Part shown: positions 1-8,097 of the stretch, piece by piece
How the letters are laid out: every line of letters begins with the position of its first letter
Numbering within the stretch: the first letter of the stretch is position 1
Assembly: GCA_964412905.1 (NCBI GenBank)
Contig: CAYPQL010000018.1
Location: forward strand, 1 to 24,060
Direction: 5' to 3'
Origin: CAYPQL01 sp964412905
GTDB lineage: Bacteria; Patescibacteriota; Minisyncoccia; JAHIHE01; JAGLIN01
Length of the DNA: 24,060 nucleotides
The notes under the pieces: model-generated
Databases searched by the model: none
Told to the model about the DNA's origin: nothing
Seen by the model: the letters and a program-made list of their open reading frames with translations, nothing else
Position numbers and translations under genes: made by a program

Positions 1-135
1 AAAAATAGAAGCTTAATAAACCTAAAATCAACAAAGTATGACATTTCTATTCGGGGTTGACATTATTTGATCTGATTAATCAATAGCTGATTATACCTCG
101 TGTCATAGTTATGTCTTACACGTTATATCAATAAC

Positions 136-798
136 TTATATTTCTTCTGAATTATTATCATAAACCTCTCTCGGACTTACGCCATTGCCATGGCTGATTA
201 TTCCGCCTTCTTCCATTAAATCTAATAATCTTGCTGCCCTGGCATAGCCTATTCGCAGTCTTCTCTGCAACAAAGATGCTGAAGCTTTTCCAGCAACCCT
301 TACAATTTCAACAGCGCTTTCATATAATTCGTCTTCGTCTTCGTTATTTAATACACTATCCTTTGAATATACTTCTCTCGGCTTTCCTTCTTCGGAAGGA
401 CTTATGATCTCATCTTTTTCTAGCTTATCAATTAAACTAGATGCCATTGAATAGCCGATGTTTAGCTTTCTTTGCAAAAGGCTGGCAGATGCGCTTCCTT
501 CTTTTTCTACAATATCAAGCGCCTTATCATATAATAATTCCATTTTTTCTGCTAACAACTCGTCTTCAATTTCTTTTTTATCTTCAAAATTATTTTCTAA
601 ACGTTTTCTAAAAGTTGATATTTCAGACAGCAATTTCATGATTGCATCTTTATAAAATTCTGTATTCTCTTTTTGATCTATAAGCCCGTTTTGAATAATT
701 CGACTTTGATTGTCCAAAGCTTTTCTTGCTCTCCTAACTTCTACAAATAAAAATATTAATCCAATTGATAATATAGATAGAATAATTTCTAGATACAT
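136..798 (-). CDS. Membrane-anchored protein with two tandem FtsK gamma (winged-helix) domains, no motor
   Basis: The 220-residue protein has a hydrophobic N-terminal segment (about residues 3-20), a charged, probably coiled-coil stretch (about 25-85), and two copies of one domain at about 88-147 and 157-216. Each copy carries the FtsK gamma signature: LYxxAxxIV, then SASLLQRxLxIGY, then a final PREVY. In FtsK/SpoIIIE this winged helix sits at the C-terminus and reads polar KOPS/SRS sequences, and in FtsK it also activates XerD. There is no RecA-like ATPase here, so this is not a translocase. The design suggests a membrane tether that binds DNA. It is the last gene of the defence island, and its ATG at 796-798 has no clear Shine-Dalgarno. 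The domain call is strong; the role (DNA tether, regulator or defence accessory) is open. Confidence 0.85.
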   Translation of the reverse strand: MYLEIILSILSIGLIFLFVEVRRARKALDNQSRIIQNGLIDQKENTEFYKDAIMKLLSEISTFRKRLENNFEDKKEIEDELLAEKMELLYDKALDIVEKEGSASASLLQRKLNIGYSMASSLIDKLEKDEIISPSEEGKPREVYSKDSVLNNEDEDELYESAVEIVRVAGKASASLLQRRLRIGYARAARLLDLMEEGGIISHGNGVSPREVYDNNSEEI

Positions 799-824
799 AC
801 TTTTATATTATTGAATTAATTTGC

Positions 825-914
825 TTAGATGGGTTGTGCTGTCATTTTCTCAATTTCATTAATAACCTTGTCTGCGAAGTTTTCAATGTGGTCGTGATCC
901 TTGTGGACTATTCT
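825..914 (-). pseudogene. Short coding-like fragment, possible frameshifted C-terminus
   Basis: After a TAA at 915-917 a frame runs about 29 codons to a TAA at 825-827. It reads RIVHKDHDHIENFADKVINE and then EIEKMTAQPI. The amphipathic, protein-like composition and the lack of any ATG, GTG or TTG near its beginning suggest the tail of a longer gene. It lies just after the stop of the deoxyribosyltransferase-like gene in another frame, so it could be that gene's C-terminus after a frameshift, or an unrelated scrap. It has no recognised homology. Confidence 0.3.
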
Positions 915-918
915 TTAA

Positions 919-1335
919 TTAAATAATGGTCTTCAAAAATTCATCCGTGTTCTTATACCGCTCTTTGAATATCAAATACAAAGTCTCAGGTTTTTCAGGC
1001 TCGCCAATCAAAATTAGCGGCTTGCCCAAACCATATGCGATCCCCGCTTCAATATGGGCAGATGTACCAGCGGGCAAAAGCAAAATTATTTTTCCAGCAT
1101 TTTTAAGTCCCTTCAAATCTCTGTCAAAAAGATATTTAAAATGTTTGTCATCAATAAAATCTTTAACGCTTTCGAATTTTTTCATTTGTTCTTCGACATC
1201 GGCATTCGGATCTGTTGGATCTGAAGGAATATCACAGAAGTTATAACAAGTCTTTCCTTTTTTCCGCAATTCCGCGACAAGCAGTTCGCATTGCTCTTTA
1301 TTTCTAAACCTTGAGATAATGCTATAATCTGTCAT
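919..1335 (-). CDS. Nucleoside 2-deoxyribosyltransferase-like small protein
   Basis: The protein is 138 residues from the ATG at 1333-1335. A longer frame to 1431 runs into the upstream gene and adds an unlikely Trp/Arg-rich leader, so the internal ATG is preferred. A Rossmann-like core ends in LLPAGTSAHIEAGIAYGLGK (87-105). This matches the small-molecule site of the nucleoside 2-deoxyribosyltransferase and DUF4406 superfamily, where a conserved Glu (here probably E96) attacks the N-glycosidic bond. Relatives cleave or transfer nucleosides, nucleotides or similar ligands. The gene is 31 bp downstream of the DUF2779 nuclease and is probably co-transcribed with it. In that setting it could act on nucleotides during phage defence. 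The superfamily is fairly secure; substrate and role are inferred. Confidence 0.7.
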   Translation of the reverse strand: MTDYSIISRFRNKEQCELLVAELRKKGKTCYNFCDIPSDPTDPNADVEEQMKKFESVKDFIDDKHFKYLFDRDLKGLKNAGKIILLLPAGTSAHIEAGIAYGLGKPLILIGEPEKPETLYLIFKERYKNTDEFLKTII

Positions 1336-1366
1336 GTTGTAAATATTAAAAATTATGAACCTTATT

Positions 1367-2836
1367 TTACGTCCTCTCCAACCTCTCCAAAATCTCAACC
1401 ATCGCCAAAGTATCCAGCCGACAATAAGCAAGGAGATCTTTGTAAGTCTTATTTTTTTCTTTCTGATCCATCTCTGGTCCGATCATTTCAAGCCAGGTGT
1501 TTGAAGCGGTTCCGCCTTCTTGAATATTTAATGCCTTGTATGATAATTTGGGCACGAGAACTGGCAGGACTTTTTTGAGCGAAGCGCTGCCATGGAAATC
1601 GTGATGGACATAGTAACCTTTTTTAAAAGAATCCATTAGATCATACATCCTGCGATTCACCGACTCAAAGAATTTAGCATATTTCGGATAGCGCTCGCTC
1701 ATCTCCTTGTTGCAACCTTTCTCAAAACTTTTATTCCAAGCAATCACACTTCCCTTGCTCCCGATAATTTTGCTGAGCGATTCAGTCAGCTTTGGCGATG
1801 GATCCTCGCAGTCTCTAGCAAGATATTCAAAATGCTTGAGTTTAGACTCCTTTAATTCCTTAATGTGCAGCGAATACTGAAAAGTCATTCGCTGATAGGG
1901 TCTATAGCCGTCAAATATAGGAATTGCCGGAGAGTTCGTTTCATAATCCAGAAAATACAAGGGATATTTTAATCCTGCTAATTCTTTTTTAATATTCTCT
2001 TTTTCAATATAAACTTGGCGGGTTTTCACCGCGTGATAATGCCTCAAGGCGCGCGCGCTCGTCAGAAAGCCGTGCGGTATATCTTTTATTTCTAGAATCC
2101 CCTCGTCCAAAAGCATATTAAGTTTTTTCTCTCTCAGTCCTCCAGCGATGGAATAAATTGAATTTTCTGGAATATCCTTCTGGCAATAATCGACAAAAGC
2201 GCAATCAAACGGTCTGCCACATTGTTTCAATATGCGCACATCAGGTTCTTTTTTAAGGCTTAGAGTGCCAAAGGCTGATTTAACTTTTTCCTTTATAATC
2301 TTTTCCAGCGCGTTCACCTCTTGTGAAATATCTTCAATCGTGAAAAGCTTTTTTATTTCCAACCCTCCCTTTCGAACATAGGCATTATTGATATGGACCA
2401 GATATGTTTTTCCAATTATATATCCCGCTTCTTCAAAAGCCATCTTCTGAAAAGTGACGTCATCAAGATGGATCTCTTTGATTTCAGTAGAACTCTTCAC
2501 TTCGTATATGTCCCACTTGTTATTATTGCTGTTAAACCTTATCATATCAGCCCTGCAAAAAAGATTTCGGCCAGAAACAGACGGCTGAAATATCGTTTGA
2601 GTTTTAGCGCTCATTAGTTTCTTTGTCTTGGAAATTGCCTTTGCCTTGTTATCATCTCCAGCACTAACGCCATCTGAAAACAATTTATACGCGCAACTCT
2701 CCACCTCATAACTATCGTCAAAAATCTGCTGCAAACTCGTATCAACTTCCGACGACAAAAGATCCTTGCGGTTCTTATACAGCCAAAGATATTTCACGCA
2801 TTGAATGTGCCTTAGCAGGTCTGATTTTGTGAGCAT
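1367..2836 (-). CDS. DUF2779 protein: Cas4-like PD-(D/E)XK nuclease joined to a DEDDy-type exonuclease domain
   Basis: The protein is 489 residues. The N-terminal half resembles Cas4/AddB-type nucleases: C13 in IQCVKYLWLY, a PD-(D/E)XK core with D97 and E112-V-K114, and a cysteine cluster C206, C212, C218 that with C13 could hold a 4Fe-4S cluster. The C-terminal half is the DUF2779 domain and looks RNase H-like: motif I FLDYET (295-300), motif II AWNKSFEK, and motif III AYCRLDT, which fits the YxxxD form of DEDDy 3'-5' exonucleases. It probably degrades DNA or RNA ends. It lies 30 bp after the GmrSD-like gene and 31 bp before the deoxyribosyltransferase-like gene, so an operon is likely. The ATG has only a weak Shine-Dalgarno. 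Domain assignment is good; substrate is unknown. Confidence 0.8.
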   Translation of the reverse strand: MLTKSDLLRHIQCVKYLWLYKNRKDLLSSEVDTSLQQIFDDSYEVESCAYKLFSDGVSAGDDNKAKAISKTKKLMSAKTQTIFQPSVSGRNLFCRADMIRFNSNNNKWDIYEVKSSTEIKEIHLDDVTFQKMAFEEAGYIIGKTYLVHINNAYVRKGGLEIKKLFTIEDISQEVNALEKIIKEKVKSAFGTLSLKKEPDVRILKQCGRPFDCAFVDYCQKDIPENSIYSIAGGLREKKLNMLLDEGILEIKDIPHGFLTSARALRHYHAVKTRQVYIEKENIKKELAGLKYPLYFLDYETNSPAIPIFDGYRPYQRMTFQYSLHIKELKESKLKHFEYLARDCEDPSPKLTESLSKIIGSKGSVIAWNKSFEKGCNKEMSERYPKYAKFFESVNRRMYDLMDSFKKGYYVHHDFHGSASLKKVLPVLVPKLSYKALNIQEGGTASNTWLEMIGPEMDQKEKNKTYKDLLAYCRLDTLAMVEILERLERT

Positions 2837-2866
2837 GGATATGTTAAATTCTAATTTCTTAAAACA

Positions 2867-5107
2867 TTAGTTCAACTCTTTAATATATCGACTAAATACT
2901 TTTTCAATTTTAACCATAGAACCAACCATTTTATCTTGAAGTTCGTTCCACTTCTCTTTATTTTTTAAGCCACCCTCTCGATAATATATAGATATTTCAG
3001 ATCCTTTTTGATTATCATTTCGAAACCATTCTAAATCTAAACCAAACTCCTGCTCAACTTCTTTTTTATGAGAAAAAATTGCATCATATCTTTTCTTGTT
3101 TAATTCTTTACTTGCACAAAAATATAGCCCACAACCAACATAACTTTTTTTAATGTAATAAAAATAATGATATTGCGAATGTTTAATATATGCTCTTATT
3201 ACGCAATCATCTTTTGGCTCTGCCCCTAAATATAAATTGAATATTTTATTTGACTTTTCTAAAAGCCCAGTCCAAAATTCTTTTTCTATATTATTTTTAT
3301 CAATATCATTTTTTTCATTTTTACTTTTCTGCGCTATTAACTCATTGGTAGATAACTCTGAAATCGCAAAATCACTTGTAGCAGTAGCATTAGTAAAATC
3401 AAGTTTCCAAACAGTATCTACTGCGTGTCGGAACAATTCTTGTCCTCGTTCTTTAATATAATCTTCATTCCATTCATCTCTTTGCAAATATTGGATTGAA
3501 AAAATTTCAATACCTTGCGCATACTCCACAAGTCCATGGTTTTTTCCCTTACCAGCCTTTTTTATTTTCCAATCAGAATCCCTAATTGATGAATTTAATT
3601 GCCTTGTAATCAAAGTTAGATTTCCTAAAGTCAAAATTAAATTATCACGTTGTTCTTCCTGCTCACTTGTAAAATTATCAACTTTCCACTTATTTCTCCA
3701 CTTCTTAGGCATTAGGTGTTCTAAGCTATACTCACTGAAACACTTTAACTCCGTAGCGTGCATATCATCTCTTCTGATTGTTTGCTCTATCAGATAAAGG
3801 ACTCCTTTTGCTTGTTTATTAATAAGATCGGATTGATAAAATGCATCTTCTACTTCTCTGTCCGTAGGCATACCGTTAATTTTCTCCTCTTTCGTCTCAA
3901 TTATTTCATTTAATTTTACAAGTGTGTCAGTTTCATTGTTTATAAAACTTCTAAATAATTGGTTATAGTTTTTCGATGTCTTTTTGCAGATAATTCTTCG
4001 CATCAAATAAGCTTCTAGATATCTGAATATTTTGTTTTTCTCATTCTGGTCAGTCACTTTTTTGGAAACATATAAAACATACGGGATTATGGTCGCAGTG
4101 TCCAATCCGAATATAACCAGATTTAATCTTTGCGCATAATCATCTCGATTTACATCTTGTTCCACGATTTTTGGGTTTATCGTACTCTTGTATACAACAG
4201 CATATTCTTTCAACTCATTTATTATTAGATTTTTATCCAATTTATATTTATCAATAAATTCTTTATATGAATTAAAAACCGATTCTATCTTAAAAAATCT
4301 TTCCTTGTCATCAGAGCTCACATTAACCTCTTTCCCTTGAATTTTGATAAACAAATATGATTGTAAAAATAAATCAATATTATTTCTAATGCTTCGGCCA
4401 GAGGTTACATCCTGATCCCAATACTCTTTAATTTCATCATCCTTTTCAAAAACGTCTCTCCAATTTGTGTTATAAAAGTTTATATCGTCCTTGCTAAATA
4501 AATAATTTTTCAATAGTTCCGCCGTGGTTAATCTAACGCCCAAAGAATTAATAGTATCAAAAATCTGCTGCTCGTCTTCGTCATGCATTAAGTCAATTCC
4601 CACAAATAAAACATTAGATAACAAATTATTTGGATCAATCTCATTTGCTTCAATATTAACTAGAAAATATTCATAGCATTTATATATTTGGCTATTTTTT
4701 TCTCTTGAATCAATATTTTGATTAAAAATAATTTTATCAAATATAGGCTTATCGGAATAATTATGATCCAAAATTATACCACCCTTAAACATTGTAAAAA
4801 TACCTGAAAACTCTTCGGGGGTATTATTCTTTGTGTATAACGCCTTAAAAAACAACATGATAGTTGTGAGTCTTTGTTGACCATCAATAACTGTCCTGAT
4901 ATTTAATTGATCTGATCCAACTTCTTGTTGTTTTAGTATAACTGAACCCATAAAATATGGACAACTAGCGCTAGAAGCATAGCGCATGTCATCTAAAAAT
5001 CTATCCCACTGATCCTCTTGCCAGACATATGACCTTTGGAAATGCGGTATTTTTAATTTATTTGCTCTGTTGAAGATTCCTGATATATTTCTTTTTCCTG
5101 CTTCCAT
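2867..5107 (-). CDS. GmrSD-like DUF262 / HNH (DUF1524) protein with DUF4268-like C-terminus
   Basis: The protein is 746 residues. The N-terminal DUF262 domain shows IPHFQRSYVW (20-29) and the nucleotide-binding DGQQRLTT (75-82). A DUF1524 HNH nuclease follows, with EHLMP (H464 catalytic) and the GNLTLI...N helix about 30 residues later. The last 130 residues or so resemble DUF4268. This is the layout of GmrSD/SspE/BrxU-like NTP-dependent restriction factors, which cut DNA carrying modified bases or act beside DNA-modification systems. The first 55 bp overlap the end of the upstream NERD gene. The start at 5107 is kept because DUF262 proteins begin only about 20 residues before the IPxxQR motif and no later Met fits. 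A type IV-like restriction role is inferred from the family; the modified target cannot be read from sequence. Confidence 0.88.
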   Translation of the reverse strand: MEAGKRNISGIFNRANKLKIPHFQRSYVWQEDQWDRFLDDMRYASSASCPYFMGSVILKQQEVGSDQLNIRTVIDGQQRLTTIMLFFKALYTKNNTPEEFSGIFTMFKGGIILDHNYSDKPIFDKIIFNQNIDSREKNSQIYKCYEYFLVNIEANEIDPNNLLSNVLFVGIDLMHDEDEQQIFDTINSLGVRLTTAELLKNYLFSKDDINFYNTNWRDVFEKDDEIKEYWDQDVTSGRSIRNNIDLFLQSYLFIKIQGKEVNVSSDDKERFFKIESVFNSYKEFIDKYKLDKNLIINELKEYAVVYKSTINPKIVEQDVNRDDYAQRLNLVIFGLDTATIIPYVLYVSKKVTDQNEKNKIFRYLEAYLMRRIICKKTSKNYNQLFRSFINNETDTLVKLNEIIETKEEKINGMPTDREVEDAFYQSDLINKQAKGVLYLIEQTIRRDDMHATELKCFSEYSLEHLMPKKWRNKWKVDNFTSEQEEQRDNLILTLGNLTLITRQLNSSIRDSDWKIKKAGKGKNHGLVEYAQGIEIFSIQYLQRDEWNEDYIKERGQELFRHAVDTVWKLDFTNATATSDFAISELSTNELIAQKSKNEKNDIDKNNIEKEFWTGLLEKSNKIFNLYLGAEPKDDCVIRAYIKHSQYHYFYYIKKSYVGCGLYFCASKELNKKRYDAIFSHKKEVEQEFGLDLEWFRNDNQKGSEISIYYREGGLKNKEKWNELQDKMVGSMVKIEKVFSRYIKELN

Positions 5108-5898
5108 TTTTTTATTATTAAATAATTATTTATTCTCTCTATAGTTCTTATGTAACTTTCAATATGGCTTGCGATTGGATTTATTTGTCCCTGATCGAGA
5201 AAAACTTCTCTCTTTTCTAAAAAAGAAGGTAACGCTTTTATATTCAGTACCCAAACTTCTGCATCATAGACCTCTTGAATAACATACCATCCAGGATAAA
5301 CAATTACTGGCTTAACTTTTACTTTTAACTTCGCATGTTCAGCAATAAAATTTTCCAGCCAATACACTTGGCCTATGACTTGAGCTATCGGACTCCTATC
5401 GGGCGTAAAACCGTCAATTTTTATATCAACACCGTCATATGAAATCTTAGAATCATTTTTTTTGCTAATCGTTTTTGTTTCAATTATAAACACGCCGCCA
5501 GGACCAACTATTATATGATCGATGTTAAATCCTTCGCAAACAATATCGTGAAATACTTTATATCCCTTTTCTCTCAGTTTTTCCAAAGACTCGCCGACAA
5601 TTCTCTCTCCATCGCGGCCTAATTTGTAATTTCTCACTTTCTTCCATAATCGCATAATCTTAATTATAGAATATATCCCGACAATCACAGCTACTAAAGT
5701 CCAAAACAATGGTTGCGGAGGCGTGTTAAAATATAGCTTTGACCATTCATTTAACGCCAAAAAAACAAAAACAACAATATAAACTAAATACAGAAGTATC
5801 TCATCAACCATATCCGCCATCTTTTCGCTTAAGGATTGGCCAGGCTGTCTCAAGGGAGAAGATTTTAACGGAGAATGTTTTTTGGTTTTGTTTGCCAT
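5053..5898 (-). CDS. Membrane-anchored NERD-domain nuclease-like protein
   Basis: The protein is 281 residues. After a basic N-terminus come two hydrophobic segments (about 33-50 and 63-82), consistent with a membrane hairpin. A NERD domain follows, starting at GRDGE (94-98). NERD is a restriction-endonuclease-like fold, and the likely active residues are D127 in NIDHIIV and E140/K142 in the IETK motif. NERD domains occur in bacterial proteins thought to process DNA, often next to helicases or other nucleases. Here it heads the run NERD, GmrSD-like, DUF2779, deoxyribosyltransferase-like, and its last 55 bp overlap the GmrSD-like gene, which suggests translational coupling. The ATG at 5896-5898 has no strong Shine-Dalgarno. 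Biochemical activity is unproven for most NERD proteins. Confidence 0.82.
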   Translation of the reverse strand: MANKTKKHSPLKSSPLRQPGQSLSEKMADMVDEILLYLVYIVVFVFLALNEWSKLYFNTPPQPLFWTLVAVIVGIYSIIKIMRLWKKVRNYKLGRDGERIVGESLEKLREKGYKVFHDIVCEGFNIDHIIVGPGGVFIIETKTISKKNDSKISYDGVDIKIDGFTPDRSPIAQVIGQVYWLENFIAEHAKLKVKVKPVIVYPGWYVIQEVYDAEVWVLNIKALPSFLEKREVFLDQGQINPIASHIESYIRTIERINNYLIIKKWKQEKEIYQESSTEQIN

Positions 5899-5926
5899 TT
5901 GTTTTTTGAGATGTTATATAAATAAA

Positions 5927-6103
5927 TTATTTCCCATCCAAATTTTCCACAATCTCTCTTTCTTCCGGCGTGAGATTGTAAATTCTGTAAACCAGCCGAT
6001 CAATTTGAGATTCAAGATTTTTGGTGTCCGCGTCTTTGTTTTGTTTTTTGAGAGTTAAAATTTGATTAATCGGAATTTTTGCTCGCCCTCGCTTTTCCAC
6101 CAC
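5927..6103 (-). pseudogene. C-terminal remnant of a second Eco57I-type restriction-modification enzyme
   Basis: A 58-codon frame bounded upstream by a TAG (6104-6106) begins VVEKRGRAKIPI and ends with QIDRLVYRIYNLTPEEREIV plus a few residues before TAA. The intact methylase at 8098-11514 ends with the same blocks: KIPI, then QIDQLVYKLYDLTPEEIEIV. The nucleotide sequences differ, so this is not a recent duplication. It is the tail of a different, lost type IIG/Eco57I-like enzyme, and it has no N-terminal domains. It may be untranslated, although a GTG at 6101-6103 could start it. Confidence 0.7.
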
Positions 6104-6127
6104 CTAATTTCATACTGGCAAATTATT

Positions 6128-6253
6128 TTAATCTATATGCCTACTTATAAGCAAATAAGATTTACTTGTAAATAAGGCTTTTTCTACTTTTTCCCATGAA
6201 CTGCGGTCTTCGGAGAAAATAAGATTATGCCCACCTGATTGTTTGTCGCATTG
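6128..6253 (-). pseudogene. Short coding-like fragment of unknown origin
   Basis: A frame between stops at 6254-6256 and 6128-6130 reads QCDKQSGGHNLIFSEDRSSW and then EKVEKALFTSKSYLLI. It has no start codon. The composition looks like protein rather than random AT-rich DNA, and it lies beside the methylase remnant, so it is probably another scrap from the same decayed segment. No family is recognised. Confidence 0.3.
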
Positions 6254-6307
6254 TTAGTTTGTATGGTATGAAATACTTATTCTAAGCCCTTTTATGAAAA
6301 ACATGCC

Positions 6308-7984
6308 TTAGTTTGAGTCATTTTTTAGTTTAGTCTGTTTAGTATTAACAAGCTTATATAATCCTCTTTTAATTCGATCCAAATGACCATCCTGCACCAT
6401 TTCCATAAGTGAATATCTAACCCATTCTTTTGTTTTTCCGCTCAATATTCCATAAATCTCTGCTGTAGTAAATTCAGTATTCTTTTTCGCGTAATCCAAA
6501 ATCATTTCCCTTGAAGTTTTTTGGCTGGCATGCGTACTGGAAAAATCATCCATATACTTCTTTGATTTCCTTAAAAAATGCTCGTTAATTTTAAGACTTA
6601 TACCCCCCTGACCCCTTTTTGTCACGAAATTTTTCACTAACTCATATTCATTATCGCTCACGTCTTTATAAAGAATATTTCTTCCGGAATTTATTTTATC
6701 TAAAATGACTACTTGATCTTGAGATAAATTTTTTGAAACAAACATAAAACGAGCAAAGGCAGTATCCTTCACCTTTCCGCTTAATATAAAATCAACGCGA
6801 GGCGTGTCACTTTCATTATCAAATCGATGCTTTATGCTTAATCCTTTTCTGCCTTGAGTAACATACGATTTTTTTAATCCTCCGCCTTCTTTCTCCATTA
6901 AATGCATCACTTTTGCAAAATCCGCAAGATTTGGATTGAGATACTCCGGTCTCTTGTTTTCCAACAGAACCATATTAAGATCTGCTCGAAACTTTCCCGG
7001 ATTTCGAATTTCCAAACTTATTGGAGTCTGAACCACTTCAATCCATAAATTAATATTCCAATCTCTGTGTACTACGGCGTTAACGATCATTTCCTCAATT
7101 ACCTTAGAATCATATTGAAAAACATCATTTCTGAATAAATCCAAATCCTGCAATGTCGTATTAAACTTGTTAATTTTATCCAACACATTTTGAATTCCGA
7201 AAATAAGCGGACGATTTTCATCATCAACAGACAATCGCTCTTCGATACCATTCAGTTCGTCCTTATAGGTCCATGTTATTTTATTTCTATCGCCAAAAAC
7301 TTTTTTAACGACAATCGGATTGCCAATAAATAAAAGGCATGTATTATTCGGTTTATCATTTGAATCCACAAGCGACAATACATTTAACAACTGAGTATTA
7401 TTTAATTGTTTCTCTTTGTTCTCAGGTATCTCAAAATATTTCTGGCGAATATACTCGAAAGCTTTTTGGTCTACCCAGTCAAAAGATGAACCATCTGGAA
7501 CTATACTGCTCCAATCCACATTTTTATTAGATATTGTTTTGGAAATATGGGGGTAGTCCATAAGTTTTCCGTTAGCTTCTCCATTTCTGATATAAGCTTC
7601 TCCCCCAAAATATAGTGGCTGATTTCCACAGTTTTTAATTCTTACTACAAATAAACGCGTTCCATCAATAAAAAATTCTTGAGTTAAAATCTCTGGCTTA
7701 TAATTAAATGCCTGATTTATTTGAGGATAGATAAGACCCTTCTTTTTTTGAGTGGCTGTCGCCAAATCAAAATTAGTTCCGACAATATCCCATGTCTTAT
7801 CTTCAAGTCCCCAAATCATATACCCATATTTTTGATCGTGATAGCTAGCAGAGTTACTCAAAGCAGAAAGTGTTTCGCCAATTTTTCCCATATCAACGAG
7901 AGACTTTTTTGCTTCAATATAAGGGACTTCTGTTCCTTTTGATTTTAATATGTTCAGTAAATTTAGTATAGTTTCTTGTTCCAT
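6308..7984 (-). CDS. AlbA_2 (Schlafen-type) / RecG-like ATPase-domain regulator
   Basis: The protein is 558 residues. The N-terminal AlbA_2 (Schlafen-like, formerly AAA_4) domain spans about 15-140, with YIEAKKSL and the glycine-rich YGYMIWGLEDKT. The middle holds the HATPase_c_4 region seen in proteins often misnamed RecG: EEMIVNAVVHRDWN (NAVVHRD at 302-308), then an IRNPG block. The C-terminal 60 residues or so form a winged helix (FTTAEIYGILSGKTKEWVRY). Such proteins usually sit beside restriction-modification genes and are thought to be DNA- or RNA-binding regulators. This one follows the methylase after a 113-bp gap and has its own predicted promoter directly upstream of the ATG. It lacks helicase motor motifs, so it is not RecG. 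Regulatory or defence-effector function is inferred. Confidence 0.8.
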   Translation of the reverse strand: MEQETILNLLNILKSKGTEVPYIEAKKSLVDMGKIGETLSALSNSASYHDQKYGYMIWGLEDKTWDIVGTNFDLATATQKKKGLIYPQINQAFNYKPEILTQEFFIDGTRLFVVRIKNCGNQPLYFGGEAYIRNGEANGKLMDYPHISKTISNKNVDWSSIVPDGSSFDWVDQKAFEYIRQKYFEIPENKEKQLNNTQLLNVLSLVDSNDKPNNTCLLFIGNPIVVKKVFGDRNKITWTYKDELNGIEERLSVDDENRPLIFGIQNVLDKINKFNTTLQDLDLFRNDVFQYDSKVIEEMIVNAVVHRDWNINLWIEVVQTPISLEIRNPGKFRADLNMVLLENKRPEYLNPNLADFAKVMHLMEKEGGGLKKSYVTQGRKGLSIKHRFDNESDTPRVDFILSGKVKDTAFARFMFVSKNLSQDQVVILDKINSGRNILYKDVSDNEYELVKNFVTKRGQGGISLKINEHFLRKSKKYMDDFSSTHASQKTSREMILDYAKKNTEFTTAEIYGILSGKTKEWVRYSLMEMVQDGHLDRIKRGLYKLVNTKQTKLKNDSN

Positions 7985-7990
7985 AAATTT

Positions 7991-8019
7991 ATTCTACATT
8001 GTTAAACATTATTTGCCAA
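7991..8019 (-). promoter_or_regulatory. Sigma-70 promoter giving a leaderless transcript
   Basis: On the minus strand, TTGGCA (8019-8014) and TAGAAT (7996-7991) are separated by exactly 17 nt. Only six bases lie between the -10 box and the ATG at 7984, so transcription should start at or next to the start codon. No Shine-Dalgarno is present. This would let the AlbA_2 regulator be expressed independently of the methylase. Confidence 0.5.
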
Positions 8020-8097
8020 AATATTTTCATCACTATTCAATTTTCTAGTCAAAATTTATACACGTGAAAAATGGTGAGATAAATACTCTTTAATGAT

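Noticed and set aside
57..100. Plus-strand promoter (TTGACA at 57-62, TATACC further on)
   Set aside because: The spacing between the two boxes is far too long, the 17-nt position has no good -10, and no plus-strand gene follows.
1336..1431. N-terminal extension of the deoxyribosyltransferase-like protein
   Set aside because: It overlaps the end of the DUF2779 gene and encodes a Trp/Arg-rich leader. The ATG at 1333-1335 gives a normal fold start.
6308..7984. RecG helicase
   Set aside because: The similarity is to the AlbA_2/HATPase region of mislabelled RecG-like proteins. No Walker or DEAD helicase motifs are present.
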